NCBI GenBank assembly: GCA_029378245.1
Contig: JARKIF010000002.1
Location: 3,844,001-3,908,000 of the forward strand
From: Roridomyces roridus
Lineage: Eukaryota; Basidiomycota; Agaricomycetes; Agaricales; Mycenaceae
DNA length: 64,000 bases
Direction: 5' to 3'
A program made the position numbers and the translations under genes. Positions 34,685 through 46,430 of the stretch are shown here, piece by piece. Every line of letters starts with the position of its first letter. The first letter of the stretch is position 1. The notes beneath the pieces are model-generated. The model worked only from the letters and a program-made list of their open reading frames with translations. It was not told the DNA's origin and did no database searches.

Positions 34685-36961
34685 ATGAATTCTACCATCT
34701 CCAACATTCTCATCCCTGTGGCGTGCTCCGTGGCATTCTATGGGCTTCTCCGCCTCGCGCAGAGGGTTCACGACTCCCTCACCTCGCCTCTGCGCGACAT
34801 GCCTGGTCCGCCCTCCCCGAATTTCATTCTCGGGAATTTCAAAGCCATGGCGGTGAGGCATCATGCTATACTTCAGACCTCGTCGTCACTAAAACATCTT
34901 TCCCAGGAGGACTCGTCCCTGACCTCGCAGTGGCGGGATCAATTCGGCCGCAACTTTCGTTTCCGGAGTTTATTTGGGGTGCCTCCATTCTTATCTCGTG
35001 GTTTCTAAATTCTCGCGCTGACGAAAATCAGAGAATGGAGCTTCACACATCGGATATCAAAGCCGTGAATCACATCGTCATGAACAACGCGGTATTTCCA
35101 AAGCTAACCTCCAATTTGGACGTGTCAAAAGATCTGCTCGGTAATGGTATGTCTCAGCACTTTCAACTCCCGGGAGTTGGAGAGGAGACGATTGACTCAC
35201 TGTATCTGCAGGTCTACTATCAGTGGAGAAAGAAGAACATAAACGGCAGGTATGTACCCGCGGGATCCCAACGTCTCAAGCTGTGGACTATCTAACCCAC
35301 TCTCATAGCGGCGCATCATGGTGAGTCCTCGTTCAAATCGATTCGAGCCTTGCAACTCCTAACCCGATACCCAGAACCAAGCCTTTGCACCCTCCCAAAT
35401 CCGCCTCCTCACCGAGTTGTTCACCGAGAAAGCCATCCAGTTGCGCGAAATCTGGGTGGACCAAATCACCGGAACCCCTGACGGCGCCACCTTTGATGTT
35501 TCTGCCTGGTTCCGCCGAGTTTCCCTGGATATCATCGGCCAGGCAGGGTTCAACTACTCCTTCGACTCCCTCACCACGCACGGACACGCTCAGCCGAATG
35601 AGATGGAAGACGCCTTCACTCGATTGATCCACTCCCCGCGCTCGCAGCTCTACGCTGGGTTCCGCACCGCGCAAGGTATGGTCCCGATTTTGAAATTCCT
35701 GCCCATACCCGGGAGGAAAGTGGCGAACGACGCACGTGATACGATGAAGAGGATTGCGCACCGGATTATTTCGGGAAGCAAGGCGGAGCTGGCAGCTGAA
35801 GCCCAATCTAAGGACACGGCGGCGCCGGTGTCGTTGCAAGGAAAACGCGATCTGCTGTCGGTGTTGCTTAAATCCAACATCGCGGCGGAAGCCTTGCCGG
35901 AGAGCCAGAGGATGAGTGATGCCGACTTGGCTGCGCGTGAGTGGTCTCTCTTGTCTTCTCCGTCTCTATCTGATTCATCTAGAAATCCCAACGTTCCTCC
36001 TCGCCGGCCACGAAACGACGAGCACGGCGGCCTCCTGGACGCTGCACGCCCTCTCGCATCACCCCGCCATACAGACCAAGCTCCGGGACGAACTGCTCGC
36101 TTCAGCTACGACGGAGAACCCCACGATGGACGAGTTGAATGCGTTGCCTTATTTGGAGTGTGTTGGTGCGTTGTCGTCATTCCTCTCGTCTTCGACGTCG
36201 GCACTGAGCTTCATGTATGACTCTCAGTGAGGGAGACAATGCGTCTGTACGCCCCAGTCCATTTCACGCAGCGTGTCGCCGTCCAAGATGATGTGATACC
36301 GCTCTCCAATCCATACATCGACAAGCGGGGGAACGAACATGAGAGTCTTGTGTGAGTACTATACATGGGTGCGAAGTGACTGAGCCCTGACACTTCATAG
36401 GATTCGCCAAGGCCAGATCATACACGTGCCTATTCTCGCGGTGAACACCGACCCGGAGATTTGGGGCGAGGACGCTCTAAAGTTCATGTGCGTTTCTTTA
36501 TACCTCTCCCCTCGTCCCATAGCTAACTGGTTTCCCAATAGCCCTGAGCGCTGGGAGAACCCGCAAGCATTGCCCTCTGCGACTAGCGCGATTCCCGGAG
36601 TGTACACTCATCTGTTGACATTTTTCGGGGGCGCGCACAACTGTGCGTACTTTATTTCTTTCTGTCCGTCTCACTTATACCAATGGATGGTCAGGTATCG
36701 GTTATCGCTTCGCACTGGTCGAGTACGTCCTCTCCCTCTATTATCCTCCGAGCCCTCACCTTGAGTGTGCCTAGGCTGAAAGCAATCATATTCACCCTCG
36801 TCCGTGCGTTCGAGTTCGCTCCCGCAGTACCGAGCGAGGACGTCGTCCCGCAGGCGGTGGGGTTGATTCATCGGCCGGCTGTCGTCGGGAAGGATGAGAA
36901 GAAGACCAAGAAGACAGGACTGCCGCTGGTTGTCAAGGTGTATAATGAGGATGCATATTGA
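34685..36961 (+). CDS. Cytochrome P450 monooxygenase, microsomal type
   Basis: A heme-thiolate oxygenase that would work with NADPH-P450 reductase at the ER. Start [20 protein letters not shown] gives an N-terminal membrane anchor, followed by the hinge [14 protein letters not shown]. About ten introns split the gene. Motifs in order are the I-helix AGHETTS (about 36005-36027), ExxR in [10 protein letters not shown] (about 36233), PERW after the intron at 36541, and the heme loop [15 protein letters not shown] split by an intron near 36652-36693, with Cys as the iron ligand. The loop has His where most families have Arg (FxxGxHxCxG), a known variant. The protein ends [16 protein letters not shown] and keeps frame throughout, about 530-540 residues. 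The substrate cannot be told. It lies alone in the spacer between the inverted arms. Confidence 0.92.
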
Positions 36962-37496
36962 ATGCGCAGGGATGGAGAGCGCGTGGATATATATGCTTCC
37001 GTTGTAACCACTTAGAATGGACCGCTTTCACATCCAATAATTCAGTCTTTCTCTCTCTCAAGTCTTGCTGGATTGACTATTCTCTCAGGGCGCAGAACCT
37101 GATTGGAGCTCAGATGTAATTTGTTAAAAAAAGAAAGGACCACAGAGGTGTCCTTTGAGGATGACTGGGCCTGACTCGAATAGGGAACCCATGAAGATCC
37201 CCGCGGGGCCCCCGCGGGGTAGCCCGCCCGGCGCCAAGTAAGTATTTGGGCTTGGAGCCCTGCCAAAAAAAAAGCTCCCCACGCTCCAATGAGGCCTCAG
37301 GCCCGAATCGAACAGACCAGACGGGTTGAGCTCATGATCATAACTGGACCGTGGTGTCCAAGCGTCGACGACAGTCTTGCGGGCCGGTTGATCCTGGCAA
37401 GGCGGGCTTTAGGGGCTTCTCACGTGCTGATGGTATTCACGTAACTGGCAGTGCCGACACGCGTCTCTGTTCCCATCTACATCCATCGCCTGCTCA

Positions 37497-37718
37497 ATGC
37501 CCCCCAAGCAGTTCAAGATCAAGGTCCCCGTGTCCCCAAACTGCACCTTCACGCCTCATACTCCCTTGTCAGACGTACAAGCCGGAAAAGCACCATCACT
37601 ATCTCTTCTTCCACGAGCCATGGCCTCACCACCAGAACCTCTCCCAACATGGAGACAATTGTTGCAAAAACATCGTCGCTTGGCTGTCTATAATGATCGA
37701 GGACCTTTGCGGGATTGA
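37497..37718 (+). CDS. Possible small protein, unknown
   Basis: An ATG frame of 73 residues starts MPPKQFKIKVPVSPNCTFTP and is rich in Pro and Ser. There are no domains and no clear introns. It could be the 5' part of the next gene or chance. A B-box-like word (complement of 37298-37308, CTGTTCGATTC) lies 190 bases upstream. Confidence 0.25.
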   Translation: MPPKQFKIKVPVSPNCTFTPHTPLSDVQAGKAPSLSLLPRAMASPPEPLPTWRQLLQKHRRLAVYNDRGPLRD

Positions 37719-38099
37719 GATCCATCCCACTCAGGTTGCTCTCTATTATCAATCTACGGTGGGTAAATCGTCGTTCGTCTGCACTTGGACTGAGATGGCT
37801 TGAAGCACAAGAACGTCATTGCGGACATTGAGATACAGCCGAGTTCTGAATTCCAATCGCCTTGCTTGGATCCTCTTCTAGGCGCACACCACACTACTGC
37901 TTTTTTAAAATACGGCGCTGAGAGGCCCAATCAAATCACGACGATCTACTATTACGACTTTGCGCGCTTCAATTCCCCGGACCGCACGAGTGAGATTTTC
38001 GCCCCTCCCTGCGCTTGCACTCTTACCAAGTAATTTAGATTGGTCACCAATTACTACCACATTCCCAAGTCTAGCGCCACAATTTCCAGTCAAACGGGG

Positions 38100-40267
38100 T
38101 GGAGCGCTACATCCCGCCTACCCGCACCCGCAGCCCACCGATCGGGGGCAGCTTAAACTATGCTCAAGGCTTCCGGGGAGGCTTATTCTCGGGCATCCGG
38201 ATTGTGTACCTATTCCGTTGGAGCCAACTGCACCGCAACCGAACCCGCCGGGAGCTTCAAACGCTGATAGCCCTTCACCACGCGCACGTACTACATCCCC
38301 GCCGCCTCCAGTAGAAAGACAGCCGACACCCCAGCGCGCTTCACCACCTGCGACAGCACCGCCAGATCCTCTTCCACGCTCTGAGGTACGTTCTCCACGC
38401 ATTAAATTGCTGATATTGATATATTTCAGTTTGCATTCGCCCCATATGAGTCCCCGCTTCACTTGCGTCGACCTCCCAACCCGAGTCAATCGACCTCCTC
38501 CGAGTCGGATCACCCTTCCCAACCACCCTCATCGAAATCCAAGATGGATACGAAGCGCGATCCATACGAAGAAGGTTTGTCCGTCTATCCTTGCGCAATT
38601 CAACCCATAACGCCCTTGGTCAGACGAGCACGCATTTGCGCAGCTTCACAACGTCGAGACTGAAGAGGAGCACTCTGTTGCCGTCAAGTTGGAGGACACA
38701 TCCGTGAAGACAGAGGTCGGCACCGAGTCCGACCCGGTGCTCTTTGCGAGGGTTATGGCCAAGGTGACTGCCAATTCTGCCCGTCCTCCTGTCAATGGAT
38801 CTACCTCTGCGTCTGTGCCCCCACATCGCGTCAAAGATGAACCCGATGTCGAAGCCAAGGCTGCAATGGAGCACCTGCGCGTCAAGACCGAGGGTGGGGA
38901 GGATCGGGTGCCCGCGCAGGTCAAACGGGAGGAAAGCTCAGTCCGCGTCAAGCTTGAGTCTCACACTGGGTTCGTCAAGGAGGAATCTCCACCGACGCTC
39001 ACTGGGAACATCAAGACGGAGTCGACGTCAACCGAGTGGAACTCGGGGGTCAAGCGGGAGGAGGAGGAGAAAGCGCGCGGTGGTGTAAAGTCCGAACCTC
39101 ACGACCCCAACCCCGAACTGATGCACAACTATCGACGCGTGCAAGAGCGCCTCAATGCGCACGTCAACATGGAGCCCCTGAACCATTGGAACCAGGGTCC
39201 GGTCAAGCGGGAGGATGAGAGGGCGCGCGGTGGTGTGAAGTCCGAACCTCACGAACCCCAGCTCGGTCGAGATATCAACCCGCAGCCGAATGCAGGCGTC
39301 AAACAGGAGCCCTTCCACACGCGGGGAGCAGTTAAGCGGGAGGACGGGATGCGGGGTGTAAAGCTGGAATGGCCGGATTCGGGGTCGATGCTGGTAAACG
39401 AGGAGGAGGAGGAAGAGTCCAAGCAGGGGGTACGCGTCAAGATGGAGATGGAATCGGATCCCCGAGGTTTGGAGGTAAAACCTGAACGTGCGCTCCTTTA
39501 TTCTCGCCCTCGCTTGCATTCTTCCTTACGGTCTGTTGGAAGCACATTCGAATTCCCTTTCGGTACCCATCAAGCGGCACCGTACCTCGGCTGCAGATTT
39601 CTTCGATACGTACGACGACGGGAACCGTTCGGGTTCATCGCAGGGTGGGAATCGGGAATATCATGATGGGCGCGACCGCAATGATTGTACGAGCCATTTA
39701 CTTTCCCCTCTTCTTACACGACCTTCATGCGGATCTTCAACCAGTCAATACGCACGAACCCTACCCAAACCCACGCGAAAATCGAGGCGACCAGAGATAT
39801 CAACCGCCCCCACCTGCGTCGTTTCCATCCAGGGGTGGGGATCCTCGCTATGGTGCCGGTGGGTTTGTCAAACGAGAGGGTGAGTCTTCCCCTGTTTCGT
39901 CGTTGTTGGCGAACGCTGATTTACGTTGGTGAAGACTTTGGTAGAAGAGAGCCAAGTCGGACTCTAAGCCCGGTATGTCTTTCTTGCCCCAGTTGAACAG
40001 TTCGGGTGAACTAACGCGCTGTTTACAGTCACAGCGGCCGGTAAAGCGCGAACGAGACCTAGACGAGCCTCCGCCGTATCAGCGGCCCCCAGAAGGTCAG
40101 CCACCATTCAGATACGAGCCAAATCGGGATCCCCGAATGCGCGCGAGATATGATCGTGAACAACATGAGCTTGAACGGGGTGCGTTTCACTCCTTGTAAA
40201 TTAAATCCGCGCTATTGTTGATGTGCCCGCCATTCTAGACTTTAAGAAACGGGCGAAGAGGGAGTGA
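38100..40267 (+). CDS. Low-complexity nuclear-type protein with 19 psi-K-x-E (SUMO-acceptor-like) motifs
   Basis: I do not know a named family. Exons: one ending 38385 (5' end unresolved; the frame is open from about 37960 without an ATG), 38430-38574, 38624-39487, 39543-39686, 39787-39879, 39935-39972, 40029-40179 and 40239-40267. The large exon holds 17 V/I-K-x-E tetrapeptides (VKLE, VKTE, VKDE, VKTE, VKRE, VKLE, VKEE, IKTE, VKRE, VKSE, VKRE, VKSE, VKQE, VKRE, VKLE, VKME, VKPE), about one every 17 residues; two more (VKRE) are in later exons. The spacers are acidic, Ser/Pro-rich and disordered-looking. The tail is basic (DFKKRAKRE). psi-K-x-E is the known SUMO-conjugation consensus, so massive SUMOylation is the obvious inference. 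A start at the ATG 38160 would need one more intron. Confidence 0.75.
40239..40267 (+). other. Last exon of the psi-K-x-E gene; source of a downstream tandem copy
   Basis: The exon and the bases after it (AGAAACGGG..AGAGGGA.TGAAC..T..GGAGGA) are repeated about 305 bases downstream at 40550-40625. The repeat also includes a TTAGAC/CTAGAC acceptor-like word before it. The second copy could be an alternative or dead terminal exon. Confidence 0.45.
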
Positions 40268-40765
40268 ACCTTTGGGAGGAACAGAGAGAAGTTCTGCTGT
40301 TGAAACGTTGCCGATCTATGATATCGTTACTTGCTTTGTTCGTTGTTGTTGTACTGCAATCCTAGAATCGAGTTCGTTGTGCATGTACGGGCAGACCCAG
40401 CGGCTTCCGTCGGTTCAAAGAGCAGACCATGAAGTGGAATTCGAGAGATCTCTGTTCGATTCGGAGTAGTAAATAACTTGGGTAACTTGTGTGGCTTTTT
40501 ACTGAACGGGCTGAGGTCATATTTGATCGCGAACACTGTTAGACGCTGCGAAACGGGTAGAGAGGGAATGAACATTTCGGAGGAGCAAGGAAGGATTGCT
40601 GCTGAAAAGTGGCGAATCTGATCCCTGTTTATTGTGGAGGCGGCAAGGTGGTCCGAGTCAGCGCTGACATCCAGTGAGAACCTATTAGAAAACCTGAATC
40701 ATTGGAGCTGGCGAGTACGGTGCACCAGGGTGCACAAATGGAGCTCCACAGCACGTGTGTAATCG

Positions 40766-40772
40766 TATAAAA
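40766..40772 (+). promoter_or_regulatory. TATA box of the HNH-like gene
   Basis: TATAAAA lies 48 bases before the ATG at 40820. Confidence 0.55.
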
Positions 40773-40819
40773 CGCACGACAATGGTCACGTTTTCTTCAC
40801 ACTCGTGTCTTCTTCCACC

Positions 40820-41979
40820 ATGGCAGTCTCGGAGCCACTTGATCAATTGGGCTTGATTCTTTCTCCGCACACCCCGCCACACGTACCGGATATTCTCCTG
40901 TGCAAGATTGATTGCTACAAAATCGTCACTGTGGTTGCTGGTGCGTGCTTATCTGGCCAGATCATTGCTTTCAAACCGTCGGGTCATAGCCGTGGATTCC
41001 AAAGTCACCCCGGTCAGCGCGCGCCATCTTTCCCGGTGGCTCTACCTGTTGGCACGATACGTGAACGGGGCCAGACCCATTCGATCTCCGGCCGTCTATC
41101 GCCCCATAACTGTGACCGGGGGCAGCGTCTTGGTTCGGCATCTACATGAGATCGACACCGAGGAAATTCCTTACGATTCTCCGGATCGGCTGCGTCCCGG
41201 ATGTTACGCCCTCTTTGTGTCCAACGACAATCAATATCCGCACCTATTTGGCAGGATAGGACGACCAGCGGCAGCTTTTGCCGATACAGCTAAAGCCTGG
41301 AAAGCGGAGATGAAGTGCGTTCCCGAGGATCTCGTCAAGCAGGCACGCGAGCGGGATAAAGGGCTATGTTGCTTTACCGGTCGCCCTTCCGAGCTCGTTG
41401 CCTGGGTCATCTATCCAGCTCTTGCGCCAGTTGTGAGTGTATGTGTGTTCTCCTTCAGACTCCTGCCAGCCGTTTGCCACTCATGTTGTCATCTCTTTCA
41501 GTTACCTCAGTGTGGAGTCCACCACGTGGACAATGTTTTGACAATTTCGCCTCTGCTCCTCCAAGCGTACTATGAGAACCTGATTACCGTTGATCCTCAG
41601 GTTCGCTTCTTTGCATTCAAGTTTCGTTGTGCAGAAGCGCCTTATTTTCACTGCTAGGACCAGTACCGTATCGTTGCATTCAAAAAACTTGCGGACATCT
41701 CACTATTGGAACGTCTGTCGTCACCGCCGTCATCCGGCCGCTTTTGGCACAGTAGCCTGTGCTGGACATTGGCCGTACGCTTTCACCGGTTGCGAGACGC
41801 GTTTCGACGGCCCCAGCAAGAAAAAGGCAGAAAGACTCACGGACGATCTCCTGGAGGGAGATGAGTGTCCTCCCAGTGAGAAAGATACTGTTCTTGGTCG
41901 GGAAGCCCTACGTGCAGTCCACTGGCGGCGATGGGACGACATTCAAGATCGGCGTGAAATCCGGGGAACGATAAAATGA
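40820..41979 (+). CDS. HNH-nuclease-like protein with degenerate active site
   Basis: The layout matches the basidiomycete HNH-type proteins of the HNH_2 kind: a variable N-terminal half, then RDKGLCCFTGRPSELVAWVIYP and, after an intron, DNVLTISPLLLQAYYENLIT, a short intron and DQYRIVAFKKLAD. In active relatives the first block carries CxxTG followed by AHI-P; here the His position reads AWVI, and the second His is not obvious either. Exon 1 is 40820-40940; a 51-base intron ending TCATAG brings in AVDSKVTPVSARHLSRW. The 3' part is uncertain: one frame stops at about 41869, another with DGPSKKKAERLTDDLLEGDE runs to 41979. It is probably catalytically dead and possibly a pseudogene. Confidence 0.6.
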
Positions 41980-43039
41980 CAGATACCCTGTCCAAACAAA
42001 TTAAAACTGCGGCCCATCTCTCGTATACATTACACAACGAAGAATGAGTGGCGATCGCGCGACATGTTATAGTGTCTGTCTACGGGAGACTGCTCTCGAC
42101 TCGCCTTCTGCCGCTGCGTATCTACTCACCGGCACAGTAAAATCGAGAGAACAGACACACTTTGGCAACACCTTCAAGTCTCAAGCTATAGCGTTAGCAG
42201 CAGCTGACGGGGAACAAGGTCGAGGAATTTGCGAGGAATCATAAATGCGCGTTCGATTCGGGTGTTCGTATCATAAAATGGCGTGGAAGACTATTTTTTT
42301 TCGCCTTCGCTTAAACGTCGATCGCCAGTATTTATTTAAGTATACAACAGAGTCCCGTAACCAGTCATCCGTGCTGGCGCGATGACCTTCCTGACACCCT
42401 TGTTGACGAGCGAGTGGAAACACTCCTTGGTGGGGATGCCGAACACTCCAGAACATCGAGTAGGTCAGGCGGAGCGGAGATTTCTTCGGTACATCCATGG
42501 ATTGAAACTAAAAGACCTTCGTGTCAGCGGGCGGTCAGAATCCCCGTTACCGTTTCGATTCGGGACTGGGTATTGCGACGCGTTCACAGGTGAAGCTCTT
42601 TTTTCACTCTGTTCTCAAGTTCTGAAGCCCAAGTCAAATCACCTCAACTGTGGTTGCCGAGTTTCAAGTAGTTCGGGTTGAACTTGAAACGAGCTATTAC
42701 GGGCCGCCCAGAACGATCCAAGCAGAAACGCCCCAGGATACGAGAGATGACAGAAACTCGAAGGATACCCGTTCGATTCGGTCCTTCGCAATGTCGGTCA
42801 TGCTCGGTACTCTTTTTCGCTGCCCGAATAGTAGTATCCATTAAGACAAAAGTGCACGAAATCAACATTCAAAATGTGTCGAATCAGGATTGATGATCAT
42901 GACACAACCAAATTCAATATAAGCCATTGCGAAGCCATTGGGAGGGCGACCCGAGTGGTGGGACCTGGGATGTGTCTTGGAACGGGTTGAACCGGATCAA
43001 CCATGGTTGGTAGTAAGTAGCACCGTATCAAGTTTTTAA
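41980..43039. other. No gene; several GTTCGATTCGG words
   Basis: GTTCGATTCGG occurs at about 42250-42262 and 42771-42782, with TTTCGATTCGG at 42555, which looks like Pol III B-box remnants. No frame is convincing. Confidence 0.4.
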
Positions 43040-43159
43040 ACTGTGAAACTGTCTGCCACTCCGTTCGAATCGGGCTCGGGTTCTATTGGAATCCAATTTT
43101 TGCTGTCATGACTTGCATGTTCATGGTCTTTCGATTTCAGATCATAAATGCAATGTAAC

Positions 43160-44644
43160 TTAGGACCCGAGATGCGAATAATCCAGCGCAACAGGCAACT
43201 CCTCCCCCAAAACACCGGCAATAACATTCCTCGCCGTAAGCCTTGCCATCTCCTCCCTCGTCTCCTGCGCCGCACTCCCAATATGCGGCAACACAACACA
43301 CCTCGGCTCACACACGAGCGGATGCTCAGCAGTCACTCCACCCGGGATAGCTTCTTCATCCACAACATCCAAGCCAGCGCCCCAAATCCATCCCTCCTTC
43401 AGCGCCTGTGCGAGTGCGATAGAATCCACGACAGACCCGCGCCCGTTGTTCACGAGGACGCTGCTGGGTTTCATCTGCCGTAGGAACGCCGCGTCGATGA
43501 GGTGATGTGTGGCGGGTCCTCCGGGTGCGAGGATGAAGAGGACGTCGCTGCGAGCAGCGAGGGCAGGGAGGTCTACAGGGGCAACTTCTGTTAAATTGTG
43601 TTTGGTTTGGAGGTGGGCGTCCCGCTCGGTTTGTGGTGCAGCTTCTGGACGTGGGCTGTAGATGCAATGTGTGATACCAAAGGCGGCGAGTCGGGCGAGG
43701 ACTGCGTGGGCGATGCGGCCAAAGCCTAGAAAACCAACTGTGCGTGTAGGAGAGAAGGATGTTGTGCTAAGCTGAGGACCGCAAAAGGCAAAGGGTGTCC
43801 AGTTGAAGCTCGGCCACTGGAATCGTTAGAATAGCCTTGAATGGAGAAAGTAATTACGCACTTGGTTATTTTTCACAAAGGTGTAGCTCTGACCTGCGGC
43901 TCGTGTAGCCATGAGCGCCAACATGACCGCGGAGTCCGCCACTACAAATAGTCAGAGCCGGATACGATGAAAGGCTCGAGAACTGCACCAGCATCGGTGA
44001 GGATATCGGGTGTGTAACCGACTTGAATTTTGCGTTCTGCCATTACATCCAGGGCGATGTGTTCTGCGGTTATGCTTGATTCAATAAATGGAAAGGTAGG
44101 ATGAAACGCACCATAGCCGACGGAAATTGTGGAAACTACACGCAGATTGGGACCGGCTGAAAGCGAGTCAAGGGTGGGCAACGCGTTTAGATAATGCCTC
44201 ACCTGCATCCACGAGCTCCCGGTCAATCTTCAACCGCAGTCAGAGTCCCGATGTGCCGAGGAATGTAGAAACCCACGATGTCCTGAAAGCAGACGACTAA
44301 TCCGGAGGCACCGGAAATATTTTGGAGCAGCCATGCGCGGTCGCAGCGACGCTCCTCTGTCCAGTTGACGACCTAACAGCGCATCATCGTATGGGAAGTG
44401 TCACAGAAAGAACAGAGCGCACCTCGATATCCGGCCTTTGAGTCAACAGAGGCATAGCGGGGCCAAGATCTTTGCAGACAACGATCTTATGGCGTCGTGA
44501 GCTGGCAGCAGTGGATTGCGCTCTGGGTGAGACATCGTTGAGGGAGCATCTCGGGAGACTGAATCGTCTGACGGGATGGGTTCGTTGGTTCCAGAAACGC
44601 GAGACATGATTGAGCGAGATGGTGGTCCGGGTCAGGAATGGCAT
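43160..44644 (-). CDS. D-2-hydroxyacid dehydrogenase (glyoxylate/hydroxypyruvate reductase-like), copy 2
   Basis: This is the right-arm partner of copy 1 (31872-33359), with the same exon plan and motifs: [29 protein letters not shown], the fold motif [41 protein letters not shown] and [17 protein letters not shown]. The ATG at 44644 opens the same basic leader ([18 protein letters not shown]). The stop after DYSHLGS is at 43160, three residues earlier than copy 1. All introns inspected keep frame, so the gene looks functional. It is divergent from the intact F-box gene, with 221 bases between the ATGs. Confidence 0.85.
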
Positions 44645-44673
44645 CACGGAGTGATGCTCTTCCTTTTTTGAGT

Positions 44674-44755
44674 GCCACCATGGTCTCGAAATACGCTTTT
44701 CCGATGCGGCCTGATGTCTCTTCTTTTACTGCCACCATGGTCTCGAAATACGCTT
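44674..44755. repeat. 57-base tandem duplication in the divergent promoter
   Basis: GCCACCATGGTCTCGAAATA starts at 44674 and again at 44731. The left arm has this block once (around 31815-31840), so the duplication arose after the arms separated. Confidence 0.8.
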
Positions 44756-44865
44756 GAGCCCTCTCACAAATGCGAGCTAAGCGGATTCGGAAGGCCGCAG
44801 TAACTACTCGTAAAAGGCCACGTTACACTGCCCCGCTCTAACGCCGACGCCTTTCCTCTCCCGTC

Positions 44866-46353
44866 ATGGCCCCATCGCCTCGGGTTCCAGACGAAATCTT
44901 TCTTGAAATCTTTCAGCACCTTTCTGACAACCACCTCCTACCGCTGGCCGCCATCTCCAAGCACATCCAGAACCTGGCTCTCGTCTCTTGCCTGAGCCGT
45001 TACGGGATCACGGAACGCGACATACAGACCGACTCCTTTCCTCCACTGTCTACCAGCGCGTTCAGTCTTGTGCGATACATAACCCGCATCGAGACCCTCA
45101 GTCTACGACTGGACCCCGTCAGGAACATTGACCGCAATGTACCCGCGCTCCAGATTCTTCTCCGACGACTACCAGTCAAAGCCATCGAGCTCGACTTTCT
45201 ACCTCGCCCTCGCGCAGTGCGTCGTGGGCAGTGCGACATCCCAGGCTTTATCTTCAAGCTCATATCCATCTACCGCGTCCGCCCAGCGGTGGTAGTGTCT
45301 CCATTCTCCGTCTCAATCGTCCGGCCACCCAAGCCCCCGCTGCACTCTTGGCGCCGACTTGTGCTTGGGCGGAGTGGCAGACACGGCTTGGCACTCGAGG
45401 AGAAGCCATTTCGCGAGCAGCTCATCATATTCCCCATTATGCGGGCTGGTGGGCTCTTGCCTAGCATTTCGCTCCGCGTCTTTGACGCACCCAGTGCTCT
45501 TGGCAGCGTGCTCATCCTCCGAGCCCGCCTCTTATCCGAGCTGCGTCTCCCCTCGGATCTTCGTCTTTCGGCGTCAGAGGCCAATGCATTATTCGACAAT
45601 TTGGCCCTCCCGTCCCTCATCGGCGTGGAGATCCAAACACCCGTTCTATCCTCGACCTCAAATTACATATGCCTACGCAGTTTCATCCATCGACATCCTA
45701 CCATCGAACGACTCTGCATCCGGGGTCCTCAGCACGTCCCCTGCAAAAGCAAATTCCTGCGACGCAGAAAACCAGTGCAGGTATCAGACGTACCAGCACT
45801 ACCCCCCGACGCACTTCCGCGTTTAAAGCACATTGTCTGCACCTCGCCATTCCTTGCGTGGCTCTTGTCGAGTCCAGATGACCATGATGTCTTCCCGCAG
45901 CTCTCCACTGTGGAGATCGAGTTGCACACACCCGTAGCGCGGGAAGCCTATGCAAATGCGCTGACGAACCTCGGGCGCTACTCCTCCGTCCGTGTGCTCG
46001 GACTGCAGATTCACGGATGGGCGCCGTGGGTTGATATGATTCAGCAACCCTTAAAGCCGGAGGAAGGGCTGTCTGGCATCGTTGAGCTGCGGCTTACTTT
46101 CAAATCCACTGCGGATGGGAAACCAGCGGTGCGCGACGTAACAGAGATCAAGAAGTGGTTAGGGCTGTGGCCTGCCGTGCGGGATGTATCGATAGTGGAT
46201 AGCGGGGCGGAGTCTGCTTCGACTTTGTGTGCGGCGTTGAGGAAGGAGTGGCCTGCGATCAAGTTCACTGCGTATCAGTTGAAGGATAAGGTAGGTTTTG
46301 CATTTGTTTTGTGATCTCGCTGAAGTTCGATCTCTCTGTAGAAAGAATCGTGA
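44866..46353 (+). CDS. F-box protein, intact right-arm copy
   Basis: A presumed substrate adaptor of an SCF ubiquitin ligase. The ATG at 44866 is in good context (CCGTCATGGCC). The F-box covers roughly residues 6-40 (RVPDEIFLEIFQHLSDNHLLPLAAISKHIQ); the remaining 440 residues form a leucine-rich region typical of fungal F-box proteins (LRLDPVRNIDR, ISLRVFDAPSALGSVLI). A short terminal intron 46291-46341 (GTAGGT..TCTGTAG) gives the end LKDKKES with stop at 46353; unspliced, the frame would stop at 46314. The same intron is conserved in the broken left-arm copy, which supports splicing. Confidence 0.85.
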
Positions 46354-46430
46354 GGTCACTTTAGAGTGGCAGAGGGTTGAGTTAGGAACCGCCTCGATTA
46401 CTGCCGTACTCGCACTCGCAATTATAGGGC

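Noticed and set aside
37280..37370. A tRNA gene near 37.3 kb
   Set aside because: The B-box is present, but flanking bases do not close an acceptor stem.
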